From CAVYPR01 sp052145775 (GTDB lineage Bacteria > Actinomycetota > Acidimicrobiia > Acidimicrobiales > RAAP-2), in assembly GCA_052145775.1 (NCBI GenBank), contig JBKQNY010000194.1, positions 1 through 21,966 on the forward strand: a DNA stretch of 21,966 nucleotides. The letters are read 5' to 3'. The notes below the pieces were generated by a model that saw only the letters and a list, made by a program, of their open reading frames with translations, was not told the origin of the DNA and did no database searches. The position numbers and the translations under genes were made by a program. Below are positions 1 to 6,973 of the stretch, piece after piece (position 1 is the first letter of the stretch; each line of letters starts with the position of its first letter).

Positions 1-1482
1 GGGACGGTGGCCACCGTGGGGGCGGCCCTCCTGCCGGCGCTGCGCGGGTCGCGTACCTCACCGATGGCGGCCATGCGCGACGACCTGCCGGTCGACGCCG
101 GCCGCCCCGCCCCCTACCGCCTGGTCACCGGGGCCGTCCTCGTGGTGGCCGGGGTGGTCGTGGTGGTGGCGGCGCTCCACTCGGGAGGGGGCCGGTCGGG
201 CAGCGCGGCCGGCCGGGCCGAGGTCGCCGCCCTGGGCCTGGTGCTCGGCTTCCTCGGGCTCGCCGGGCTGGTGCCGCTGGTGGCCCGGCCGCTGTCCTCG
301 GTGCTCGGCTGGCCCTTCGCCGCGCTGCGCGGTGTGCCCGGCCAGCTCGGGCGGCGCAACGCCATGCGCCACCCGCGCCGGACGGCCTCCACCGCCGCCG
401 CCCTCATGATCGGGCTCACCATGGTGACCACCATCGCCATCTTCGCCCGCTCGGTGCAGGCCTCCACCGACGCCACGTTGCAGAGCGGCCTCCACGCCGA
501 CGTGGTGGTGACCCCGTCCGCCGGCCAGGGCCTCCCACCCACCCTGGGCGGGCAGCTCGCGGCGCGCCCGCAGCTGACCGACGTGACCGCCCTCACCAGC
601 CACCAGGTGGTCATCGACCCGGGCCGGCCGACGCGGCTCGGTGGTCCCGGACAGGCCGGGGCGACCGGTGCGGTGATCGCCCCCTACGCGCGCGACGTTT
701 CGATCCCGGCCACCGCCGGGAACCTGGCCGACGTCGGGGGGGAGCGCGTGGCGGTGACCACCGGCATCGCCCAGACATGGCACCTCAAGGTGGGCTCGCC
801 GATCCGACTCGGGTCGACCGAGGTGGCCGGCCGCACCTTCGAGGTGGCCGCCATCATCCACGACCCCACCGGGATCACCGGGGACATCCTCTTCTCGCCC
901 GACGGACTCGATCTCCTCTTCCCCCAGGGCTCGCCGCCGGTCACCGTGGTGCTGGCCCGGGCCGCCCCCGGGGTGCCGGCGACCGCGGCCGTGGCGGCGG
1001 CGCGCCGAGCAGCGGCCGGCTTCCCCGACGCACGGGTGGACTCCAAGGCCTCCTACGTCTCGCGGGCCAACCAGCAGTTCGAGCAGCTGGTCGGCCTGGT
1101 GCTGGCACTGCTCGGCCTGGCCGTGGTGATCGCCCTCTTCGGCATCGTGAACACCCTGGCCCTCTCGGTGGTCGAGCGACGACGGGAGATCGGCCTCCTG
1201 CGCGCCCTCGGCCTCTCACGGCGCCAGCTGCGATCGGCCGTCCGGTTCGAGGCGGTGGTGGTCTCGCTCCTCGGCACCCTGCTGGGCATCGCACTCGGTC
1301 TCGCCTTCGCCTGGGTGGTGGTCCGCGCCCTGCGCTCCGACGGCATCTCCGCCTTCTCGGTGCCGGTGGCCGAGCTGGTGGCCTTCGTGGTGCTGGCCGC
1401 GCTGGCCGGGGTCGCCGCCGCCGTCCTCCCGGCGCGCAGCGCGGCACGGGTTGACGTGCTCGCCGCCATCACCACCGAGTAG
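1..1482 (+). CDS. ABC transporter permease, FtsX/MacB type (5' end missing)
   Basis: This is the C-terminal part of a membrane permease of the FtsX/MacB class, which works with an ABC ATPase to export lipids, peptides or drugs or to drive mechanical signalling. The reading frame is open back to base 1, so the gene continues off the left edge; the GTG at 7 is probably internal. The first residues (LLPALRGSRTSPMAAMR) look like the end of a first FtsX domain, suggesting the two-FtsX-domain architecture of about 850 residues. Hydrophobic segments lie near residues 37-57, 75-95, 128-150, 360-390, 415-440 and 452-475. The extracytoplasmic region between about 155 and 350 fits a MacB-like periplasmic domain. 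The typical permease loop (NTLALSVVERRREIGLLRAL) and the terminal LPARSAARVDVLAAI motif follow. The substrate cannot be told; the ATPase gene is presumably upstream, outside the window. Confidence 0.9.
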   Translation, partial: GTVATVGAALLPALRGSRTSPMAAMRDDLPVDAGRPAPYRLVTGAVLVVAGVVVVVAALHSGGGRSGSAAGRAEVAALGLVLGFLGLAGLVPLVARPLSSVLGWPFAALRGVPGQLGRRNAMRHPRRTASTAAALMIGLTMVTTIAIFARSVQASTDATLQSGLHADVVVTPSAGQGLPPTLGGQLAARPQLTDVTALTSHQVVIDPGRPTRLGGPGQAGATGAVIAPYARDVSIPATAGNLADVGGERVAVTTGIAQTWHLKVGSPIRLGSTEVAGRTFEVAAIIHDPTGITGDILFSPDGLDLLFPQGSPPVTVVLARAAPGVPATAAVAAARRAAAGFPDARVDSKASYVSRANQQFEQLVGLVLALLGLAVVIALFGIVNTLALSVVERRREIGLLRALGLSRRQLRSAVRFEAVVVSLLGTLLGIALGLAFAWVVVRALRSDGISAFSVPVAELVAFVVLAALAGVAAAVLPARSAARVDVLAAITTE

Positions 1483-1535
1483 GCGGCCCGGCAAGGTCTC
1501 CGGCGAGGTGCCGGGCGAGGCGGCTCCGCCACGCT

Positions 1536-1561
1536 GGGCCGGCCGGCCGGCCGGTCGGCCC
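1536..1561. terminator. Near-perfect 26-nt GGCC-repeat palindrome between permease and ssb
   Basis: A run of GGCC units forms a 26-nt palindrome with a single non-complementary pair, which is a G-U wobble in RNA. It lies 54 nt past the permease stop and 21 nt before the ssb start codon. It could fold into a very stable GC hairpin. There is no T-run after it, so it may be an actinobacterial tail-less terminator, an attenuator or simply a GC-rich repeat. The role is inferred. Confidence 0.35.
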
Positions 1562-1582
1562 GACCAGAGCGAGGAGCCTGAG

Positions 1583-1996
1583 ATGTCCAACACGACCACG
1601 GTGACGGGGAACCTGACTCGCGAGCCAGAGATCCGCTACACCCGCGAGGGCCACGCCTCCACCCTCCTCGCCCTCGCCGTCAACCGGCGGTGGGAGAACC
1701 GCGAGACCAGGGAATGGGAGGAGAGCACCTCGTTCTTCGACGTCGTCTGCTGGCGAGAGCTGGCCGAGAACGCGGCCCTCACGCTGGCCAAGGGGATGCG
1801 CGTGATGGTCACGGGCCGGTTGGAGCAGCGGTCGTGGGAGACCGACGAGGGTGAGCGCCGCAGCAAGGTGGAGATCGTGGCCGAGGAGGTGGGGCCGAGC
1901 CTGCGCTTCGCCACCGCCGACGTCCACCGCGCCGAGCGGCGGGTGACGGCGGCCGACGGCCGGGACGCCGAGGCGGTCGACCCGGCCGGGGTCTGA
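1583..1996 (+). CDS. ssb: Single-stranded DNA-binding protein, short paralog lacking the acidic tip
   Basis: Binds single-stranded DNA through an OB fold. The 137-residue product starts at the ATG at 1583, behind a clear GAGGAG ribosome binding site 6 nt upstream; the frame is open further upstream but that part does not look coding. Typical SSB features are NTTTVTGNLTREPEIRYT at the start, TSFFDVVCWRELAENAA in the middle and GMRVMVTGRLEQRSWE followed by EEVGPSLRFATA. The family's housekeeping member usually ends in an acidic DDDIPF-like tip that recruits replication and repair partners. Here the protein ends in DAEAVDPAGV, so the tip is missing. This suggests a secondary SSB such as actinobacterial SsbB, used in recombination or special conditions, rather than the main replication SSB. 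It is followed 2 nt later by a small gene. Confidence 0.93.
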   Translation: MSNTTTVTGNLTREPEIRYTREGHASTLLALAVNRRWENRETREWEESTSFFDVVCWRELAENAALTLAKGMRVMVTGRLEQRSWETDEGERRSKVEIVAEEVGPSLRFATADVHRAERRVTAADGRDAEAVDPAGV

Positions 1997-1998
1997 GG

Positions 1999-2175
1999 GT
2001 GGCCCCCGAGCAGGTGCGCCTGCGCTCCTGGGTCCGGTACCGCACCGACGAGGTCTTCGAGATCTGCGGGGCCCTGGCCCTGGCCGAGGCGGTGCTGGCC
2101 CGGCTGGGCCAGGAGGTGGAGGCGGCGCGCATGGCGACGGTCTTCGAGCTCGTCGAGGGGGGACTGGCCCGTTGA
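1999..2175 (+). CDS. Small 58-residue protein of unknown function, coupled to ssb
   Basis: A GTG-initiated frame begins 2 nt after the ssb stop and encodes 58 residues (MAPEQVRLRSWVRYRTDEVF..., ending FELVEGGLAR). I do not recognise the family. Codon third positions are almost entirely G or C, matching neighbouring real genes. The product looks like one or two amphipathic helices (about residues 16-55: DEVFEICGALALAEAVLARL, then QEVEAARMATVFELVE) without a membrane segment or signal peptide. The position implies translational coupling with ssb, so a role with single-stranded DNA metabolism is possible but is only inference. It is short and starts with GTG, so automatic callers could miss it. 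Confidence 0.6.
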   Translation: MAPEQVRLRSWVRYRTDEVFEICGALALAEAVLARLGQEVEAARMATVFELVEGGLAR

Positions 2176-2251
2176 CCGGCGCGCCAGGGCGGCTCCTCGG
2201 ACAGTCGAGCGGCGCCCGGCCCGTGCCCCGCCGCCTTCAGAAGCTGCCGCG

Positions 2252-2281
2252 CCGGACGCTCCCCGGTGCCGGGGGGTCCGG
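2252..2281. terminator. GC-rich hairpin downstream of ssb and the 58-aa gene
   Basis: CCGGAC (2252-2257) pairs with GTCCGG (2276-2281), enclosing an inner CCCCG/CGGGG stem with a GTGC loop. It lies 76 nt after the small gene. No T-run follows. The rest of 2176-2406 shows no convincing gene; an open frame begins at TTG 2172 but its composition is not protein-like. Termination is inferred from the fold and location. Confidence 0.35.
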
Positions 2282-2406
2282 GCCGATGTCGGCGAAGGTG
2301 GGGAGGATTGCCGGTCATGACGCCTCTTGGGGCCTGCGCCACCGGTACGGGGGTGGCCGCGGGTGGGCGGGCTCGTCGGGGACGGTCCCGCCGGGAGCGG
2401 ACCGGG

Positions 2407-2434
2407 TTGACACATGCTGATATCAGCATATGAT
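2407..2434 (+). promoter_or_regulatory. arsR-type promoter with operator palindrome between -35 and -10
   Basis: TTGACA (2407-2412) and TATGAT (2429-2434) form an almost consensus sigma-70 promoter with a 16-nt spacer. The spacer is filled by a perfect 16-bp palindrome, ATGCTGATATCAGCAT (2414-2429), a typical binding site for a dimeric winged-helix repressor. The first ATG of the arsR frame (2430) overlaps the -10 element, so it cannot lie on this transcript. Transcription should begin near 2441-2442, exactly at an in-frame GTG. Autorepression by the encoded ArsR protein is inferred. Confidence 0.85.
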
Positions 2435-2441
2435 AGGGCGG

Positions 2442-2783
2442 GTGGCCCGGACGGCGACGACGACCGACGTATTCAACGCCGTTGCCGAAGGCAGCCGCCG
2501 GGACCTTCTCGAGGCCCTGGGCCGCGAGGAGGCCACCGTCAGCGACCTGGTTGGACGGCTGGGACTGCGCCAGCCCCAGGTGTCCAAGCACCTGGCGGTG
2601 CTCCGCGCCGTGGGACTGGTGTCGGTCCGGTCCGAGGGCCGGCACCGCTGGTACCGGCTCAACGGTCCGGCACTGCAGCCCCTGTACGACTGGGTCGCCA
2701 GCTTCGAGAGCACCTGGAACAGCCGGCTGGACCGGCTCGACGATGTGCTCGCCGAGCTTCAGGGAAAGGAACAAGCGCCATGA
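2442..2783 (+). CDS. ArsR-family winged-helix transcriptional repressor
   Basis: A small dimeric DNA-binding regulator of about 113 residues. The winged-helix core runs from DVFNAVAEGSRRDLLEALG through VSDLVGRLGLRQPQVSKHLAVLRAVGLVSVRSEGRHRWYRL; the QPQVSKHLAVLR segment is the recognition helix. No clustered cysteines or histidines of the arsenic- or zinc-sensing type are present, so it is probably a non-metal member of the kind often paired with AHSA1 proteins. I chose GTG 2442 because the -10 element ends 7 nt before it and overlaps the alternative ATG at 2430; the message would be leaderless. The stop overlaps the next gene's start (ATGA), so both are one transcription unit, presumably repressed through the palindrome in the promoter. 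Confidence 0.9.
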   Translation: MARTATTTDVFNAVAEGSRRDLLEALGREEATVSDLVGRLGLRQPQVSKHLAVLRAVGLVSVRSEGRHRWYRLNGPALQPLYDWVASFESTWNSRLDRLDDVLAELQGKEQAP

Positions 2784-3274
2784 GCGGGACCATCGGCAAC
2801 CGGCACGGATCTGCCGTCGTCAGCCTCCCGTCCGACGACGAGATCTTGATCACCAGGCAGTTCGATGCGCCGGCGAGCCTCGTCTTCGACGCGTGGACCA
2901 CGCCGGAGCTCGTGAAACAGTGGTGGGGCGGGGACCGAGGGGAGGTCACCGACGCCCGGATCGACCTGCGGATCGGGGGGCGCTGGCGGTGGGCCATGAC
3001 GGCCAACGGGGGCTTCGAGGTGGCCTTCAACGGTGAGTACCGCGAGATCGACCGCCCTCGCCGACTGGTGAGAACCGAGGTGTTCGAACTGGTGCCCGAC
3101 GCCGAGGCGACGAGCACGACGACCTTTGAGGAGACCGACGGCGTCACCACCATGACGATCCTGGCCCGGTATCCGAGCAGGGACCATCGCGACGCGGCGA
3201 TCGCCTCGGGCATGGAGGGGGGGCTCCAGGTCGCCCTCGACTACCTGGAGGATCTCGTTCAAGACGTGGCGTGA
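2780..3274 (+). CDS. AHSA1/SRPBCC-domain protein
   Basis: A 164-residue member of the START/Bet v1-like superfamily, AHSA1 branch. Hallmarks are TRQFDAPASLVFDAWTTPELVKQWWG near residues 25-50, DLRIGGRWRWAM, the GEYREIDRPRRLVRTE strand pair, and a final amphipathic helix GGLQVALDYLEDLV. Such proteins enclose a hydrophobic pocket, but ligands are mostly unknown. The ATG at 2780 overlaps the arsR stop by 4 nt and has AGGGAAAGGA upstream as a ribosome binding site. ArsR-AHSA1 pairs are common in Actinobacteria, where the regulator controls its partner; that is known for the pairing in general and inferred here. No signal peptide or membrane segment. Confidence 0.9.
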   Translation: MSGTIGNRHGSAVVSLPSDDEILITRQFDAPASLVFDAWTTPELVKQWWGGDRGEVTDARIDLRIGGRWRWAMTANGGFEVAFNGEYREIDRPRRLVRTEVFELVPDAEATSTTTFEETDGVTTMTILARYPSRDHRDAAIASGMEGGLQVALDYLEDLVQDVA

Positions 3275-3397
3275 TCGACCGAAGAGCGCGGCGATCCCCT
3301 GAAGGCAATCGCTCTTCGTTGACGCGGGAGGGCTTTGCCCCACGGCGGCACGTCCGCGGCCGTCAGCTGCGATCGAGCGCACCGATTGACGCAACCG

Positions 3398-3429
3398 AAT
3401 CTCAGTGCTGTAGTTACAGCGGTGAGATT
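3398..3429. promoter_or_regulatory. 32-nt imperfect palindrome upstream of the cupin-like gene
   Basis: The arms AATCTCA and GCTGTA (left) match TACAGC and TGAGATT (right). Thirteen of sixteen pairs are complementary, one is G-T and two mismatch, including the centre. It sits in the 199-nt gap after the AHSA1 gene and ends 44 nt before the next start. TTGACG lies at 3386-3391, 17 nt before TGTAGT (3409-3414) inside the palindrome, so it may be an operator over a promoter. It is followed by TTTT and could instead be the terminator of the arsR operon. Its AT content contrasts with the surroundings. Confidence 0.5.
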
Positions 3430-3473
3430 TTCAGCCGACCAGACGGCCTGAGCCTGCACGGGGGCGATCGCGG

Positions 3474-4028
3474 ATGGACTTCTTGGACAAGGTGCTTGTT
3501 CGCAACATCCTGGAGCACGCGCTCGACTTCCCCTGGAGGTACCAGGACATCGGGCTCCTGGCCCTTCGCCTCGACGGGCATCGCGAGTACGCACTGCACG
3601 TCTGGGCGCCCGATCGCCGCGTCGGCACGCCGCCCATCCACGACCACCCCTTCGACTTCGTCTCCAGGGTCGTCGCCGGCGAACTGAGGAACGCCCGCTA
3701 CAAAGAAGACCCTTCGGGCGCCAAGTACGTGCGTGAGCGGTACGCACCCTCCGACGAGGAGTCCCGGACCACGGACTACGTCCAGCTCTCGTCCGAGGTC
3801 GAGACCCTCGAGGAGGGCGACGAGTACGCCCAGGAGGCCGAGGAGCTGCACGATAGCCACCAGCTCCCGGGGACCGTCACCGTCATCCGGAGGGGGCCGT
3901 TCCGAGACGTGACCGAACTCACGGTGTGCCGGCTCGACGAGAAGGCCGCGTGGGTGTCGGGTGCAGCGCGCACGCCGACGCCGGCCGAGGTGACGGATAT
4001 CACGAGGCAGGCGTTGACCTGGTTCTAG
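3474..4028 (+). CDS. Cupin-like protein of unknown function
   Basis: The product has 184 residues and starts at ATG 3474 with only a weak purine-rich stretch upstream. I do not recognise a named family with certainty. The pattern PPIHDHPFDFVSRVVAGELRNARY (about residues 52-76) resembles the metal-binding motif 1 of cupins such as cysteine-dioxygenase-like enzymes, with H-D-H as possible metal ligands; a later strand GTVTVIRRGPFRDVTELTV could be the second motif. A central acidic stretch (about 85-130) is rich in Glu and Asp and lies between the two. The enzyme could be a small metal-dependent dioxygenase or isomerase, or a sensor. Soluble, with no signal peptide. The gene stands alone between a regulatory palindrome and the acyltransferase. 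Confidence 0.7.
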   Translation: MDFLDKVLVRNILEHALDFPWRYQDIGLLALRLDGHREYALHVWAPDRRVGTPPIHDHPFDFVSRVVAGELRNARYKEDPSGAKYVRERYAPSDEESRTTDYVQLSSEVETLEEGDEYAQEAEELHDSHQLPGTVTVIRRGPFRDVTELTVCRLDEKAAWVSGAARTPTPAEVTDITRQALTWF

Positions 4029-4147
4029 GTGACCGTGCCTCTCCCCATTGCGGGACGGAGCCGAACCGCAGGCAGTGCGAGCAACAGCTCTGGGTAGGGT
4101 ATCTGGGCCGCACGACGAGCGGTCGCCGCGGTACGTTGCCGGTCGGT

Positions 4148-6247
4148 ATGCCGATGCACTCGCAGGGGGCCGCACCGGGCCGGGTGTCCCACATCGCCGG
4201 CTTGGACGGCCTACGCGGCATGGCCGTCCTCTTCGTCCTGGCGTTCCACTTCGGCGTGGGATGGCTACCGGGCGGGTTCTTCGGCGTGGACGTCTTTTAC
4301 GTGTTGTCGGGGTTCCTGATCACCGGCCTGCTGCTCGCCGAGTGGCGGCGGTCGGCGGCAGTCCGGCTGGGCGCGTTCTGGGCTCGGCGGGCCCGACGGC
4401 TGCTGCCGTGCCTGGTGCTGGTGCTCGTCGCCGTGTCGTTGTGCGTCCGGTACCTGGTGCCCCCCGACACGTACCCCGGCTACCGCATGGATGCCGTCTC
4501 GGCCCTCTTCTACTTCTCGAACTGGTGGCAGATCCACACGAACAGCAGCTACTTCGTGGCCACCGGCGCCGTCTCGCCGCTCACCCACACCTGGTCGCTG
4601 GCGATCGAGGAGCAGTTCTACCTGGTGTGGCCGGTCGTGGTGCTGGGGGTGCTCAAGCTGTGCCGCACCTACCGGCGGGCGCTCCGGGCCGTCCTGGCGC
4701 TGGCCGCGGTCGGTGCCGCGGCCTCGGTCGCCGAGATGGCCGTCCTCTACCGGACGGGGGCGAGCACGACCCGGCTGTACTTCGGCACCGACACCCACGC
4801 CCAGGGCGTCCTGGTGGGGGCCGCCCTGGCCTGCGGCCTCGGACTGCTCGCCCACCGCCAGGGGGTCGACGGCCCCGTGCCCCGGCTCGCGTCGGCCGGC
4901 GCCCGGCGGGCGCTCAGCGCCCTGGGCCTGGTCGGCTCGGTGGGCCTGGGCGTCGTGCTGACGACCCTGAACGGGTCGTCACCCCTTACCTACGAGGGGG
5001 GGTTCGCCCTGTGCGCCCTGGCCGCCGCCGCCGTGATCGCCGTCGCCGCCTGCCGGGCGGACGGCATGCTCGCCCGGGTGCTCTCGGTCCGGCCGCTGGT
5101 CCTGCTCGGCGTGATCTCCTACGGCGTGTACCTGTGGCACTTCCCCATCGACATCTTCGTGACCCCCGCCCGAGTGGGGATCTCGGGGTACCCGCTGATG
5201 GGCGTGCAGTTCGCGCTCACCATCGCTGTGGCGACCGTCAGCTACATGATCGTGGAACGACCGATCCTTTCGGGCACCTTCTGGCGCTCGCTGCGCTCCG
5301 CGCTGCCCGCCGCGGCGGTCATGGCGACCACGGTGGCGGTGATCTGGGCGGCCACGGTGGTCCCGGCGACCGCCACCACCTCCGTGCGCCACTTCCCGGC
5401 ACCGCCGGCAGCCGGCGACGCCGCAGCACCCAAGAAGGTCGCAGTGCTGGGAGACAGCACCGCAGGGGTCCTGGAGGTGGCTCTCACCGCAACCGCGCCC
5501 GCCGGGACCACCGTCGTCCGCGGGGCCATCGCCGGCTGCGGCCTGGCCGTCGCCACAAGCTCCTCCAACCAGGTGGGCAAGCCCGAGGAGGAGATGTTCT
5601 CAGGTTGCCACGAGAACCAACCGGCCGACCAGCTGTGGCCGGCCCGGGATGCCGCCACGGTGTCCGGGCTGGGACGGGGCGACGTGGTGCTGTTCCTGGC
5701 CGGCCAGTGGGAAACCCAGGACCTCCTCATCGACGGCCGGTGGACCAACATCCTCCAGCCGTCCTTCCGCCGCTACGAGCTGCGCCAGCTGCGCACGCTG
5801 GTGGCGGTGGCGACCGCCCACGGCGCCCACCTCGACCTGCTCACCGAACCGGCCATGGAGGCGCACGGCGAGTACGAGAACACGGGCGCCACGGACCTCG
5901 GTCCACCCAACCCGGCCAGCGTCCCCCGTCGCCGGGACCTGTACAACGGGCTCCTCCTGCGCACCGCGGCCGCCTTCCCCGGGAGGGTGAGCGTGCTCGA
6001 CTACGGCCAGCTGCTGTCACCCGGCGGCACGTTCACCGAGTACCTGGACGGGGTCCAGGTCCGAGCGACGGACGGCGTGCACACGCCGGCCTACCTGGCC
6101 GGGTTCCCCCTGTTCAGCGACACCACCCCGGCCGTGGCCGACGCCTTCTACCGCTGGCTCTCCCCCCGGCTATGGCCGGCCATCATCGCCACGGCCCACC
6201 CCGGCCTCTCGTCGCCGACGGTCCGACTGCCGCCGACGCGGTCGTGA
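4148..6247 (+). CDS. Membrane acyltransferase (OafA/YrhL type) fused to an SGNH domain
   Basis: A 699-residue two-domain protein that probably O-acylates a cell-surface glycan or lipid. The N-terminal part (about 15-410) is an acyltransferase-3 domain with around ten membrane helices: LDGLRGMAVLFVLAFHFGVGWL carries the R-x10-H motif (R23, H34), followed by GGFFGVDVFYVLSGFLIT and the conserved THTWSLAIEEQFYLVWP. The C-terminal part is an extracytoplasmic SGNH-type domain with GDS at 435-437 (S437 nucleophile) and DGVH at 642-645 as the Asp/His pair. The membrane domain passes acyl groups across, and the SGNH domain transfers them to the acceptor. ATG 4148 is chosen because homology begins just after it; ATG 4154 is an alternative. 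The frame is open upstream to 3926 inside the previous gene, but that is shadow sequence. Confidence 0.93.
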   Translation: MPMHSQGAAPGRVSHIAGLDGLRGMAVLFVLAFHFGVGWLPGGFFGVDVFYVLSGFLITGLLLAEWRRSAAVRLGAFWARRARRLLPCLVLVLVAVSLCVRYLVPPDTYPGYRMDAVSALFYFSNWWQIHTNSSYFVATGAVSPLTHTWSLAIEEQFYLVWPVVVLGVLKLCRTYRRALRAVLALAAVGAAASVAEMAVLYRTGASTTRLYFGTDTHAQGVLVGAALACGLGLLAHRQGVDGPVPRLASAGARRALSALGLVGSVGLGVVLTTLNGSSPLTYEGGFALCALAAAAVIAVAACRADGMLARVLSVRPLVLLGVISYGVYLWHFPIDIFVTPARVGISGYPLMGVQFALTIAVATVSYMIVERPILSGTFWRSLRSALPAAAVMATTVAVIWAATVVPATATTSVRHFPAPPAAGDAAAPKKVAVLGDSTAGVLEVALTATAPAGTTVVRGAIAGCGLAVATSSSNQVGKPEEEMFSGCHENQPADQLWPARDAATVSGLGRGDVVLFLAGQWETQDLLIDGRWTNILQPSFRRYELRQLRTLVAVATAHGAHLDLLTEPAMEAHGEYENTGATDLGPPNPASVPRRRDLYNGLLLRTAAAFPGRVSVLDYGQLLSPGGTFTEYLDGVQVRATDGVHTPAYLAGFPLFSDTTPAVADAFYRWLSPRLWPAIIATAHPGLSSPTVRLPPTRS

Positions 6248-6379
6248 CGTCCGGGCTGTGGCCGGGCGAACTTCGGTGACCGGTCGGGTGCGGCCGCGTC
6301 CGTCTCACCTCCCGGGGCGCTCCCGATTGCCGACAACCCGCTGGGCGGACCTGCGCGCCCTCGGCGACGCCCGAGCCGG

Positions 6380-6952
6380 TCAGGCGTCGCCCGCCCCGGC
6401 GTCGGCTGGCCGGGGCTCGAACTCCAGGGCCAGCGAGTTCACGCAGTAGCGCTGCCCGGTGTCGGTGGGGCCGTCGGGGAAGACGTGGCCGAGGTGGCCG
6501 CCGCAACGGGCGCAGGTGATCTCGGTGCGGGTCATCAACAGGCTGCGGTCGGTCTTCTCTTCGACCGTGCCCTCGCCCATGGCCCGGTCGAAGCTGGGCC
6601 AGCCCGATCCCGAGTCGAACTTGGCGTTGGTCGAGAACAGTTCGGCCCCGCAGCCGGCGCAGTGGAAGACGCCGTCGTCGTCCACGTGCAGGAGGTCTCC
6701 CGACCAGGCGGGTTCGGTGCCCTGGCGGCGGAGCACCTCGTACTGCTCGGGTGAGAGCCGCCGCCGCCACTCCTCGTCGCTCAATTCGATCTCGCGTGCC
6801 GCCACCGGCTCACCGTCCCCTCCGTGCGCGGCGGCCGTCTTCGGGCCGCCCATGCCCAACCAGCGTCGCAACGTGCTCACGCCAAATCCAACCGTGAACG
6901 GCGGTCCGCCATTCCCCGCGCGGAGCTGACGGCCCGTCAGGTCCGCAGGCAC
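6380..6952 (-). CDS. msrB: Peptide-methionine (R)-S-oxide reductase MsrB
   Basis: Repairs oxidised methionine (R epimer) in proteins. The core SDEEWRRRLSPEQYEVLRRQGTE, the first zinc pair CAGC with ELFSTNAKFDSGSGWPSF, the second zinc pair CARC in TRTEITCARCGGHLGHVF, and the catalytic cysteine in QRYCVNSLALEF are all present, so the enzyme looks intact. The start is uncertain. GTG 6952 lies 8 nt behind a TAGGTT -10 element and would give a leaderless 190-residue protein with a non-conserved N-terminal extension of about 50 residues; GTG 6880 (start VSTLRRWLG, 166 residues) has no clear ribosome binding site. I favour 6952 because a second divergent pair in this window has the same layout. Convergent with the acyltransferase, divergent from the acyl-CoA dehydrogenase. 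Confidence 0.93.
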   Translation of the reverse strand: MPADLTGRQLRAGNGGPPFTVGFGVSTLRRWLGMGGPKTAAAHGGDGEPVAAREIELSDEEWRRRLSPEQYEVLRRQGTEPAWSGDLLHVDDDGVFHCAGCGAELFSTNAKFDSGSGWPSFDRAMGEGTVEEKTDRSLLMTRTEITCARCGGHLGHVFPDGPTDTGQRYCVNSLALEFEPRPADAGAGDA

Positions 6953-6959
6953 GCTTGGG

Positions 6960-6966
6960 TAACCTA
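6960..6966. promoter_or_regulatory. Bidirectional -10 heptamer TAACCTA serving msrB and acyl-CoA dehydrogenase
   Basis: Read forward, TAACCT (6960-6965) ends 8 nt before ATG 6974. Read on the minus strand, TAGGTT (6966-6961) ends 8 nt before GTG 6952, which is in frame with msrB. Both genes would therefore be leaderless and share overlapping -10 elements offset by one base. No TTGACA-like -35 is evident on either side. The spacing is seen; promoter activity is inferred. Confidence 0.55.
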
Positions 6967-6973
6967 CGGCCCG

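Noticed and set aside
2172..2420. 82-codon open frame (TTG start) after the small gene
   Set aside because: The product has no protein-like pattern, the start is TTG without a ribosome binding site, and the frame runs through a GC hairpin and into the arsR promoter.
4132..4150. TACGTT 10 nt before the acyltransferase ATG and TAGGGT at 4095 as promoter elements
   Set aside because: The first does not have the 6-8 nt spacing of the other leaderless genes and the second has no supporting -35; neither is strong enough to list as a feature.
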